A DNA stretch of 9,273 nt. Origin: Gemmatimonadaceae bacterium (GTDB taxonomy: Bacteria; Gemmatimonadota; Gemmatimonadetes; Gemmatimonadales; Gemmatimonadaceae). The position numbers and the translations under genes were made by a program. Under the pieces are notes generated by a model. That model saw only the letters and a list, made by a program, of their open reading frames with translations, was not told the DNA's origin and ran no database searches. The stretch covers positions 1-9,273 of the forward strand of contig JANWKK010000246.1 of the NCBI GenBank assembly GCA_025451425.1, read 5' to 3'. This document shows, piece after piece, positions 1 through 5,820 of this stretch; position 1 is the stretch's first letter; every line of letters begins with the position of its first letter.

Positions 1-787
1 AGTTTCGTTGCGAGTTGAACGCGTGCTGAATGTCCTGGCTCGTCGCGAAGAAGACGTAGTCGTCCGTCGAGCCGGCGACCCCGCTCCAGGCGATCCGCTG
101 CAGGTCCGTGAGAAACGGGTGTGCTGCAGAAACGACCAGGTGGTTGCCGAGCGGATCCTGCTGCGCCTCGAAGTTCAGTAGGTATGGAAGCGCGCCGAGT
201 TGATAATCTGTGAATCGAACGCCGAAGCCGTCGCGGAAGTTGGCGTCGTGGCGCCAATTGCCCACAAGATAGATACCCCCTCCACCCAGATTCGAGCTGC
301 CGACACGCGCCGCGGTGAGGAACGGGCTCGCCGAGGTCACCGTCCCGCCAATGATCGCCGAGGTTTCGTCGATCGTTCTGACGTCCAGATCCACCGTGCC
401 GCTGTCGGCCGCGTAGGCAAGGACGGATGCGTCAGCCAGAAAGGGCTGCGCGCGCAGAATGCGTTCGGACTCCGAACGCCGTAGCTCTGTGCACGTGTCC
501 CCTCGCGCCATCAGCAAATAGCGGCGGATGAGATCTGGCCGTGTCGTCACATGTACCGAGCGCGCGATATAGGCGATTACGGGCACGCTCCGCAGCGCCG
601 CGGTCGTTGGCGCGAAGGAGCGAATGACGATGTCGTTGACGCGTTGCCCGCTGCACGCAACGGGCTTTCGCGTGACGTCGCCGGTTGGCTGCGCCCGCGC
701 GCTGTCTTGCGCCTGAACGGCCGACGCAAGCGTCGAGACGAGGAGCGTCGAAACGCCCCTGATCAGCGCGAGGCGCGTTCGTCGCAT
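1..787 (-). CDS. Secreted POTRA / outer-membrane beta-barrel protein (BamA/ShlB-like), partial
   Basis: The ATG is at 787-785 and the frame stays open for 262 codons to the window edge, so the C-terminus is missing. Residues 1-27 form a signal peptide: an Arg-rich start, a Leu/Val core and an AQA-type cleavage site. Residues about 48-138 look like a POTRA domain, with a beta-strand start (VNDIVIRSF), a central 'RGDTCTELRRSESERILRAQ' stretch and a final strand (TVDLDVRTID). Cys45 and Cys99 could form a disulfide that pins this domain. From about residue 145 the pattern becomes alternating polar/hydrophobic and Gly-rich (IIGGTVTS, GGGIYLVGNW, GFGVRFTDYQLG), as in outer-membrane barrel strands. 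Known members of this superfamily insert or export proteins at the outer membrane; the specific substrate is unknown. It begins 13 nt after the coiled-coil gene and is probably co-transcribed with it. The Shine-Dalgarno site is weak (GAG five bases upstream). Confidence 0.75.
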   Translation of the reverse strand, partial: MRRTRLALIRGVSTLLVSTLASAVQAQDSARAQPTGDVTRKPVACSGQRVNDIVIRSFAPTTAALRSVPVIAYIARSVHVTTRPDLIRRYLLMARGDTCTELRRSESERILRAQPFLADASVLAYAADSGTVDLDVRTIDETSAIIGGTVTSASPFLTAARVGSSNLGGGGIYLVGNWRHDANFRDGFGVRFTDYQLGALPYLLNFEAQQDPLGNHLVVSAAHPFLTDLQRIAWSGVAGSTDDYVFFATSQDIQHAFNSQRN

Positions 788-800
788 GTGCTCGAGAGAG

Positions 801-1382
801 CTATTTGCCCATTCGACGCTTCAGCTCTTCGAGCTTGCGCGCCGCGTCCGCCTCGTGATCCGCGCGAGTGCGCGCGCGCGAGAGACCATCGATCTCCTGC
901 CGCAACGTCTCGTTCTTGCCCTGGCCAAGATCCGATTCGACCTCGTCCATGGCCGCCTTCATTGCCGCGGCGCTGCCGCGTTCGCCACTCGACGGAATGC
1001 CCGCCGCCGCCGCACGCAGCTCCGACATCATCTGCGTGACGTCGCGCTCGGCCAACGCGAGCTCGCTCTCCTGAGCGTCCAGCTTCCTGCCAAGGACCTC
1101 GACGCGCTCGACGTGCATTTGCTCGTACTGCGCCGCGATGCGCACCGTCTCGGCGTCTCCGACTTGCTCCGCCAGCTTTTTGCGGCGCTGCACAGTCTCC
1201 AATTCTCGGCGCTCAACGTCGAGCCGGCGTCGCGACTTCCCCAGCGCGTCGCGAAGATCTTGTAGGCCCACCTTTGCTTGAACGAGCGTGTCACGCATGC
1301 GCGAGACGATTTCACGCCGCTCTTCAGGCGGCGTCGAACGTGACAACAGTTCGTCCAGCGATTTTCGTAAACTCTCGAACAC
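801..1382 (-). CDS. Coiled-coil protein, PspA/IM30-like
   Basis: This 193-residue protein has a GTG start at 1382-1380 and a TAG stop at 803-801. It is almost entirely charged helix with heptad spacing: residues about 25-125 and 150-190 are rich in Arg, Glu, Leu and Ala, with no signal peptide and no membrane segment. The order of elements resembles the PspA/IM30 family: a short N-terminal helix (MFESLRKSLDELL), a long hairpin coiled coil (DTLVQAKVGLQDLRDALGKS onward), and a short C-terminal helix ending KLEELKRRMGK. Known PspA proteins are about 220 residues and bind the inner membrane under envelope stress. This one is shorter and the similarity is by pattern only, so it could simply be an unrelated cytoplasmic coiled-coil protein. 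Being first in an operon with an outer-membrane barrel protein fits an envelope-related role. The Shine-Dalgarno site is poor, so the start is uncertain; Met28 is the next candidate. Confidence 0.65.
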   Translation of the reverse strand: MFESLRKSLDELLSRSTPPEERREIVSRMRDTLVQAKVGLQDLRDALGKSRRRLDVERRELETVQRRKKLAEQVGDAETVRIAAQYEQMHVERVEVLGRKLDAQESELALAERDVTQMMSELRAAAAGIPSSGERGSAAAMKAAMDEVESDLGQGKNETLRQEIDGLSRARTRADHEADAARKLEELKRRMGK

Positions 1383-1384
1383 GA

Positions 1385-1402
1385 CTCGGTGGCCTCGGTG
1401 GC
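1385..1402. repeat. 9-bp perfect tandem repeat (CTCGGTGGC x2)
   Basis: CTCGGTGGC occurs twice head-to-tail at 1385-1393 and 1394-1402. On the minus strand it reads GCCACCGAG twice and ends two bases before the GTG start of the coiled-coil gene, so the repeat holds whatever ribosome-binding sequence that gene uses. No function can be assigned from sequence alone. Confidence 0.6.
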
Positions 1403-1448
1403 AGAGCGGGCTTAGGATAGTGAAGCGCGCAGGCTCCCCGCAACGTTT

Positions 1449-1499
1449 GTCATCCCGAGCGCAGCGATGCTGTCATCACGAGCGTAGCGAGGGATCTGC
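1449..1499. repeat. Two tandem copies of a dispersed GTCATCCCGAGCG-type repeat
   Basis: Copy 1 (1449-1467) starts GTCATCCCGAGCGCAGCGA and is cut short. Copy 2 (1472-1499) starts GTCATCACGAGCGTAGCGA and continues GGGATCTGC. A full unit has ends that can pair (ATCCC with GGGAT), so it may fold as an imperfect hairpin. I recall this sequence as a common intergenic repeat in high-GC bacteria, whose chance translation gives 'HPERSEGS' strings in spurious protein entries. It lies in the spacer between two divergent genes and ends 20 nt before the start of the amidotransferase gene, so it probably sits in that gene's promoter or leader. Confidence 0.7.
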
Positions 1500-1519
1500 A
1501 CTTCCGTCCTTTTCATCAC

Positions 1520-2248
1520 GTGTCCATCACTTCGAAATCCGCACTCGTTGCCGTCACTGGCACAACCGAAATCATTCGCGGCGCGCCGCGAGTGCGCGTG
1601 AATCTCGCATACACCGAAGCGCTCACCAAGGTCGGTTTGGTGCCCCTGGTGGTACCGCCACTCCTGGCGTCGGCAGCGTCGCCTATTCTCGACGGCGTCG
1701 ACGGCCTCCTCGTCACAGGCGGTGAGGACGTCTCCCCGGCGCGTTATGACGAGGAGCCGCACTCCACGGTCGAGGCGCACGAGGGACGCGACGAAAGCGA
1801 GATTGCATTGATCCTCGAGGCGCGACGGCGTCGCGTGCCAACGCTCGCGATCTGTCGCGGCATTCAGGTCGTGAATGTCGCGTTTGGCGGCTCGCTGGTT
1901 CAGGACATCCCGAGCCAGTGCCCGAGCGCGATCGATCACGATCCCAAGGACAACCGTGACGAACGGGTTCACGAGGTTCGCGTCGACGCAACATCGAACC
2001 TCGCGAAAGCGCTCGGGACAGACTGCCTGACGACGAATTCCTTTCATCACCAGGCACTCGCGCGCATCGCAAACGAGCTACGCGTTACCGCTCGCGCGTC
2101 CGATGGCATCGTCGAAGGCGCGGAATCGACCGACCCCACGTGGTGGATGCTCGCCGTACAGTGGCATCCCGAAGAGCTCACGAATACCACAGAGCCTTGG
2201 GATCGCAACCTGTTCGCGGCCTTTGCACGTGCCGTCGCGGCACGTTAA
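1520..2248 (+). CDS. Gamma-glutamyl-GABA hydrolase family class I glutamine amidotransferase (peptidase C26)
   Basis: This 242-residue cytoplasmic hydrolase matches the PuuD/peptidase C26 family in length and motifs. Residues 64-75 carry the family signature LLVTGGEDVSP. The nucleophile elbow is AICRGIQ with Cys112. The His and Glu of the triad are in QWHPEE (His216, Glu218), and NSFHHQ at 173-178 is the conserved substrate-side segment. Characterised members hydrolyse the gamma-glutamyl bond of gamma-glutamyl-GABA in putrescine breakdown or cleave related gamma-glutamyl compounds. No other putrescine genes are in the window, so the substrate is not settled. The start is a GTG (1520-1522) with no clear Shine-Dalgarno site, 20 nt after a dispersed repeat; no ATG or GTG is in frame within the upstream bases inspected. 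The gene stands alone, divergent from the coiled-coil gene and convergent with the next gene across only 40 nt. Confidence 0.9.
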   Translation: MSITSKSALVAVTGTTEIIRGAPRVRVNLAYTEALTKVGLVPLVVPPLLASAASPILDGVDGLLVTGGEDVSPARYDEEPHSTVEAHEGRDESEIALILEARRRRVPTLAICRGIQVVNVAFGGSLVQDIPSQCPSAIDHDPKDNRDERVHEVRVDATSNLAKALGTDCLTTNSFHHQALARIANELRVTARASDGIVEGAESTDPTWWMLAVQWHPEELTNTTEPWDRNLFAAFARAVAAR

Positions 2249-2253
2249 CGCGT

Positions 2254-2295
2254 TTCCACCCTCTGCACTCTACGCTCAACCCTCGGCGCTACGAT
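2254..2295 (-). repeat. Degenerate 7-bp tandem repeat beginning at a stop codon
   Basis: Read on the minus strand, six consecutive 7-mers start with ATCGTAG (2295-2289), whose last three bases are the TAG stop of the 2289-3020 gene. The four units after it all end in GAG, for example CGTAGAG (2274-2268) and TGCAGAG (2267-2261). A weaker unit, GGTGGAA, follows at 2260-2254. The array fills most of the 40-nt spacer between two convergent genes, and I see no hairpin terminator there. Confidence 0.55.
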
Positions 2296-3020
2296 GCCAG
2301 CTTCCACTTCGTCTCGTCCGTCACCTGGCGCATCAGTCGTTCTGGCGTGTGCACGTTCGGGAAGAACAACCAATCGCTGAGCGAATTCAGAGCGAGACGA
2401 AGGAGACCGAACCGATCCGCTGCTGCCGCGTAGAGCGGCGCGAGTCCATGCTCTTCGGCGAGGCGATGCTCAGCGGCGAGCTGAAAGCCACGGCGACCCA
2501 TCTCCTCATAGTAGTCCAACTGCGGTCCGCCGCGGTTCCATCGGCGCTGCTCGACGTGATCCGGGAAGATCCCGCTCAGCCAGAGTGCGTAGTTGCCGAG
2601 GTGCGCGCGCACGAGAAAGCTTCGCCGCGCATCGGGATCATTGACGTCGTGATACAGGTCGGCGAGCGCCGCATACACCTGATCGTCGCTCTCGCCGACG
2701 CGCGCCGACCGATCACGAACGCCAAAATGCACGACGATCGCCGCGACATAATCCGCCAGCGCCCGATCGCCCTCGCCGAGCCGACGCAGCGCATGTCGCA
2801 CCATCACGTAGGCGAACAAGGGAAACGACGCGTGCGCGCCAGACGCCGATCGCACGAGCGCCACCGGGAGTCTGGGATCATCGAGCAGCGCATCAATACC
2901 GTCGTTCGCAAGGCGCGTTTCGAGCGCGCCGAGCTCCGTATCCGAGTCGCACGCGAGAATGCGCAGCGCCAGCTGTGCGTCGTTGCGCGTGAGATGCTGT
3001 CTCGTATTCGCGAGAATCAT
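2289..3020 (-). CDS. Conserved-looking helical protein of unknown function
   Basis: I do not recognise a named family. The 243-residue product has no signal peptide and no membrane segment. It appears mostly helical, with Leu/Ala/Arg-rich stretches and aromatic motifs such as LGNYALWLSGIFPDHVE (about 140-156), GGPQLDYYEEMGRRGFQLAA (about 163-182) and SDWLFFPNV near the C-terminus. The start is well supported. ATG 3020-3018 is preceded by GGAGGT (minus strand, 3036-3031) with a 10-nt gap, and a TATAAC box lies just upstream of that. The frame stays open 22 codons further upstream, but a start there would lie upstream of the promoter-like elements. It follows the M28 peptidase on the same strand, but a 167-nt spacer with its own promoter-like sequence suggests separate transcription. 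The stop codon is part of a 7-bp repeat array. Confidence 0.75.
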   Translation of the reverse strand: MILANTRQHLTRNDAQLALRILACDSDTELGALETRLANDGIDALLDDPRLPVALVRSASGAHASFPLFAYVMVRHALRRLGEGDRALADYVAAIVVHFGVRDRSARVGESDDQVYAALADLYHDVNDPDARRSFLVRAHLGNYALWLSGIFPDHVEQRRWNRGGPQLDYYEEMGRRGFQLAAEHRLAEEHGLAPLYAAAADRFGLLRLALNSLSDWLFFPNVHTPERLMRQVTDETKWKLAS

Positions 3021-3030
3021 GAGATCAGTT

Positions 3031-3036
3031 ACCTCC
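3031..3036 (-). promoter_or_regulatory. Shine-Dalgarno site fixing the start at 3020
   Basis: The minus strand reads GGAGGT here, 10 nt before ATG 3020. It is the clearest ribosome-binding site in the window and decides for this start over a more upstream in-frame one. Confidence 0.7.
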
Positions 3037-3042
3037 GTGCTT

Positions 3043-3073
3043 GTTATACCCGGCGGTGTCGCGCTAGTACCAA
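3043..3073 (-). promoter_or_regulatory. Candidate sigma70-type promoter for the 2289-3020 gene
   Basis: The minus strand has TATAAC at 3048-3043, five of six matches to the -10 consensus. TTGGTA lies at 3073-3068 as a weak -35 with a 19-bp gap, slightly longer than ideal. Transcription would begin just before the Shine-Dalgarno site and leave a leader of roughly 15-20 nt. The -10 box is good; the -35 box is doubtful. Confidence 0.4.
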
Positions 3074-3075
3074 CG

Positions 3076-3101
3076 GGAGCGCACACGAAGCGTGCGCCTC
3101 C
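3076..3101. repeat. Inverted repeat / hairpin upstream of the 2289-3020 gene
   Basis: GGAG (3076-3079) pairs with CTCC (3098-3101) and CGCAC (3080-3084) pairs with GTGCG (3092-3096). C3097 bulges and the loop is 7 nt. It lies between the M28 stop and the promoter-like elements, so it may end M28 transcription. No T-run follows on the minus strand, so a standard intrinsic terminator is not shown. Confidence 0.4.
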
Positions 3102-3187
3102 AGATAGACCTTGGAACGCGTAAGCGCGACAAGGCAGGTGCTATACCGCGGACGGAGCGCAGCGCCGAAAAGCAATAACTCTGGCAC

Positions 3188-4825
3188 TCAGTGCTGGCGA
3201 CTGCTAATCGATTGTGTGACGGCTTCACTTGTCGGTCGCGTCGACCGATTCGCAACCGCGAATCCGGATTCCAACATCAGTTCCGCGACGCGAGCCAGTT
3301 GGTCGTACTCGATCTTCTGTGGCTCGTCCAGGGACGCGTGGTCGCCGTCCCAGGGCGTCGAGAACAAGATGACGGGAATCGCACGCTTCGCATAGTTGTA
3401 CTGATCGCCGCGCTCGTACACGTTGTCCGGATCATCCGGATCGTCCCATTGGCGATCGATGTGGAATGGCGTCAGCAGCGCACGATTCACCGAATCGACG
3501 ACCATGCCGACGCGCCAGCTCAAGTAGTTAGGCGCGGCGCGCGGGCCAATCAGCGAGACGGTGTTCTCCCCAGTTCCAGCGATTGCCTCGGCGTTGAACT
3601 CGGTCACGATCGAGTCCATCGGAACGGTGGGATGGGCGGTGAAGTACGACGAGCCTAACAAGCCCTTCTCGGATCCGATGTGCCAGATGAATAACACCGA
3701 TCGCCTGGGCCTGAGATACGACATCTGGCGCGCGATCGCCAGCAGGGCCACGCTGCCTGAGGCATCGTCGTTGGCGCCGTTCGCGATCGTGTCGACCTTT
3801 GCTCGGCGCGTTGGTCTTCGCGCCGCGACGACGCCGATGTGATCGTAGTGAGCGCCGTACATCAGATACGTCTTGTTGAGCTTCGGATCGCTGCCGCGCA
3901 GCACGGCGGCGACGTTGTAGCCCGTGAACGGCTGACGTTCGATGTCGAGATGGACGCTCAGATCTCTGGCAAGGGCTTGCGTCGTTACGTCGTTAGGCCA
4001 GCCCGAGGGCAGCAGCGGCGAACCGCGTCGCGCGACGCCCAGCAGGATCACTGGAAGCCTGCGTGTCGAGTCGGATGCGGCGTCCTCCGGATGCTCTCCG
4101 GGTCGATCCGGCACGACCGGGTGCAGCAGCCGTGGCGATGTTTGCTCGTAGAGTTGCTCCGCGCCGCCGGTCATCAGGAGCACGATGGCGGCCGGATGAA
4201 GCGCGATCAGTCGGTTCAAGCGCTCGGTTAGGACGCGTTGCGACTCGAGGTTTCTCACCTGATCCTTCCGAGTCTTGCTCGGTGCCCCATGAATAGCGAC
4301 GAGAACCTTCCCCTCGAGATCGAAGCGCGCCAATGCGTCGCTTTCGGCGTCGTTCGTCGGTGCGTAGCCAACGAAGATCATTTCGCCTTCGGCGTTACGC
4401 TTTGCGTCGGATTGTGCCTGGCCGAGCGCAAGCACCGGTGCATAGTCGGCACCCAGATGCAGCTCGTGCTCCCGGCCGTGCGATATCGTAACGGCCACGT
4501 GAGTGGCCTTCGTGAAAACCTGGCGCACGAGCGGCACGCGCTGCATGTACAAGCTGTCACCAGCCGGCTCGAGTCCGAGCAGTTGCGCGCGACGCGCGAG
4601 AAAAGCCGCGGCGCGCTGAGCGTCCGCCGTGCCGGTCTCGCGTCCACGGAACGAGTCGTCCGCGAATATGAACAAGTCACGCCGCAGCTCGGGGGCGTTG
4701 ATGGAGTAGCCGGGATCGAAGCGCGCGCCCTGCTGAACCACACTTGAAGTGTGTGGCGGAGCGTGTGAACAACCCAGCAGCGCGAGAGTTCCTGCTAGAA
4801 TGAGAAAGGCAGTCCGTCGGTACAT
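3188..4825 (-). CDS. M28-family zinc peptidase, outer-membrane lipoprotein, with altered active site
   Basis: This 545-residue protein begins with a lipoprotein signal whose lipobox LLGC puts the lipidated residue at Cys19. Ser at +2 suggests the outer membrane. Residues about 95-290 are the region where related enzymes carry a PA-type insert. The M28 catalytic domain spans about 300-520. Visible metal and catalytic positions are His326 and Asp328 (GAHYDHIG), Asp353 (GANDDASG), Glu386 (IGSEKGLLGS) and His496 (GDHASLDEP). M28 enzymes normally have Glu-Glu before the x-G-L-x-G-S motif, the first Glu being the general base; here it is Ser385 (codon TCC). The usual Asp of the 'NLDMIG' motif is Glu413 (FNAEAIAG). 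The zinc site could therefore survive while classic aminopeptidase catalysis is in doubt. ATG 4825 has no strong Shine-Dalgarno site. The gene is monocistronic by spacing and divergent from the GT2 operon. Confidence 0.9.
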   Translation of the reverse strand: MYRRTAFLILAGTLALLGCSHAPPHTSSVVQQGARFDPGYSINAPELRRDLFIFADDSFRGRETGTADAQRAAAFLARRAQLLGLEPAGDSLYMQRVPLVRQVFTKATHVAVTISHGREHELHLGADYAPVLALGQAQSDAKRNAEGEMIFVGYAPTNDAESDALARFDLEGKVLVAIHGAPSKTRKDQVRNLESQRVLTERLNRLIALHPAAIVLLMTGGAEQLYEQTSPRLLHPVVPDRPGEHPEDAASDSTRRLPVILLGVARRGSPLLPSGWPNDVTTQALARDLSVHLDIERQPFTGYNVAAVLRGSDPKLNKTYLMYGAHYDHIGVVAARRPTRRAKVDTIANGANDDASGSVALLAIARQMSYLRPRRSVLFIWHIGSEKGLLGSSYFTAHPTVPMDSIVTEFNAEAIAGTGENTVSLIGPRAAPNYLSWRVGMVVDSVNRALLTPFHIDRQWDDPDDPDNVYERGDQYNYAKRAIPVILFSTPWDGDHASLDEPQKIEYDQLARVAELMLESGFAVANRSTRPTSEAVTQSISSRQH

Positions 4826-4836
4826 GAGATGGGAAT

Positions 4837-4848
4837 CGGGTCAACCCG
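4837..4848. repeat. Short inverted repeat CGGGT-CA-ACCCG
   Basis: Two perfect 5-bp arms flank a 2-nt centre, 12 nt upstream of the M28 start on the minus strand. The site could be an operator or chance; nothing else supports a role. Confidence 0.3.
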
Positions 4849-4881
4849 CTACGCTCTTCGCGCAACGCTCTGCGCTCTGCG
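4847..4881 (-). repeat. Degenerate 7-bp tandem repeat in the M28/GT2 divergent spacer
   Basis: Five 7-mers run without gaps. On the minus strand two adjacent units are identical (CGCAGAG, 4881-4868); the next three are CGTTGCG, CGAAGAG and CGTAGCG in 5'-to-3' order. These resemble the units of the 2254-2295 array (CGTAGAG, TGCAGAG), so the two arrays look like one sequence family in the same orientation. Here no gene stop adjoins the array; it lies about 20 nt upstream of the M28 start. Confidence 0.5.
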
Positions 4882-5007
4882 CCTAGATCGACGATCGACT
4901 CACGCCAACTGAAACGAGTGGCGCTGACACTTGCGGGGGGTCTAATTTTCTAGCGTCTCCCTGACGTCATCGCCGAGCAATTTCGGTCTCATCGTACGAT
5001 TTTCTTC
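4882..5007. other. Divergent intergenic spacer, no clear promoter
   Basis: This AT-richer stretch separates M28 (minus) from the GT2 operon (plus) and must hold both promoters. TCTAAT at 4941-4946 is a plausible -10 for the plus strand, but no -35 lies at the right distance; CTGACA at 4924-4929 is only 11 bp away. A G6 run (4935-4940) and a TGACGTCA palindrome (4962-4969) are present. I assign no function to them. Confidence 0.4.
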
Positions 5008-5018
5008 GAGGGTGCTCG

Positions 5019-5792
5019 TTGCTGTACATCTGCATTCCTGCTTACGACGAAGCGCCCACTGTTGGTTTGCTGCTGTGGCGTATTCGCAAGGTCTTTCAGG
5101 AGTATCCGCGCGAATACGAGATTCTCGTCTTCAATGACGGGAGCACCGACGCGACGGGCGAGACGCTCCAAGCGTATACCGATGTTCTTCCTCTTACGAT
5201 CATCGGCTCCGACGAGCACGTCGGCTATGCGCGCGCGGTCGACACGTTGATCCGTGAAGTGTCGCGACGCACGCGGTCTCCGCGCCGCGACGGAATGGTC
5301 GTCATGCAGGCCGACTTCACCGACCAGCCGGAACATTTGCCCGAGCTGATCAAGCGCTTTGAAGGGGGAGCAGACCTCGTCGTCGCCGAGCGGCCAGCCG
5401 CCGCGGAGACCGCGACGCCGCCGCGGCCCGTGCGTTGGCTGCGACGCATGGCTCCTTGGGTTCTGCGTCCACTCATGAAGGTGCCTGGTGTGTCGGATCC
5501 GTTCGGCACCTTTCGTCTCTATCGCATAACGCTGCTGCGCGATCTCATTCGTCACGCGGGTGATGAGCCGATCGTCCAGGGAACGGTTTGGGCCGCGAAC
5601 GCGGACTTGCTCATGCGCATGGCGCCGCTCGCACGGCGCATCGAGACAGTCGCACTCGAGCCACGCTACGATCTCCGCCCGCGCGAGAGTCGAATTCATC
5701 CCTGGACTGATGCCGTCGACCTGTACCGATTTGGACGCACGAGACGCCACCGCGCGCCCGTCCCAGCCCGACCAACGCCTGACGCTCGCTGA
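5019..5792 (+). CDS. Family 2 glycosyltransferase (dolichol-phosphate-mannose-synthase-like)
   Basis: This 257-residue GT-A fold enzyme has the family order: CIPAYDEAPTVG (5-16) for the first beta-alpha unit, VFNDGSTDAT (37-46) for the nucleotide-sugar loop, VVMQADFTDQPEHLPELI (94-111) at the metal-binding region, and SDPFGTFRLYR (159-169). Known relatives move a sugar from a nucleotide donor to a polyprenyl phosphate or other envelope acceptor at the cytoplasmic face. The metal motif reads Gln-Ala-Asp instead of Asp-Ala-Asp, so Asp99 and perhaps Asp102 would carry the metal. No C-terminal membrane segment is present; the tail from about 236 is Arg/Pro-rich. The start is TTG 5019, with GAGGGTG at 5008-5014 as the Shine-Dalgarno site; the next residues align with the family's usual N-terminus. 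It is the first gene of an operon with the DUF3108 gene. Confidence 0.88.
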   Translation: MLYICIPAYDEAPTVGLLLWRIRKVFQEYPREYEILVFNDGSTDATGETLQAYTDVLPLTIIGSDEHVGYARAVDTLIREVSRRTRSPRRDGMVVMQADFTDQPEHLPELIKRFEGGADLVVAERPAAAETATPPRPVRWLRRMAPWVLRPLMKVPGVSDPFGTFRLYRITLLRDLIRHAGDEPIVQGTVWAANADLLMRMAPLARRIETVALEPRYDLRPRESRIHPWTDAVDLYRFGRTRRHRAPVPARPTPDAR

Positions 5793-5820
5793 GCGAACGC
5801 GGCGGCGTTCCGCGCGCGTG

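Noticed and set aside
1412..2050. A 212-codon minus-strand frame ending in the dispersed repeat
   Set aside because: It is antisense to the amidotransferase. Its C-terminal 'RYARDDSIAALGMT' string is the known chance translation of the repeat.
2103..3107. A 334-codon open frame on the plus strand
   Set aside because: It is antisense to the 2289-3020 gene and overlaps the end of the amidotransferase gene. Its product is Arg/His-rich with no domain pattern, typical of a high-GC shadow frame.
3181..3198. An inverted repeat (CACT/AGTG core) at the end of the M28 gene
   Set aside because: The arms are short with G-T pairs and a loop of one to three bases, it overlaps the coding end, and no T-run follows.
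4962..4969. A perfect TGACGTCA palindrome
   Set aside because: An 8-bp palindrome is expected by chance at this scale, and no second copy or bacterial regulator is implied.
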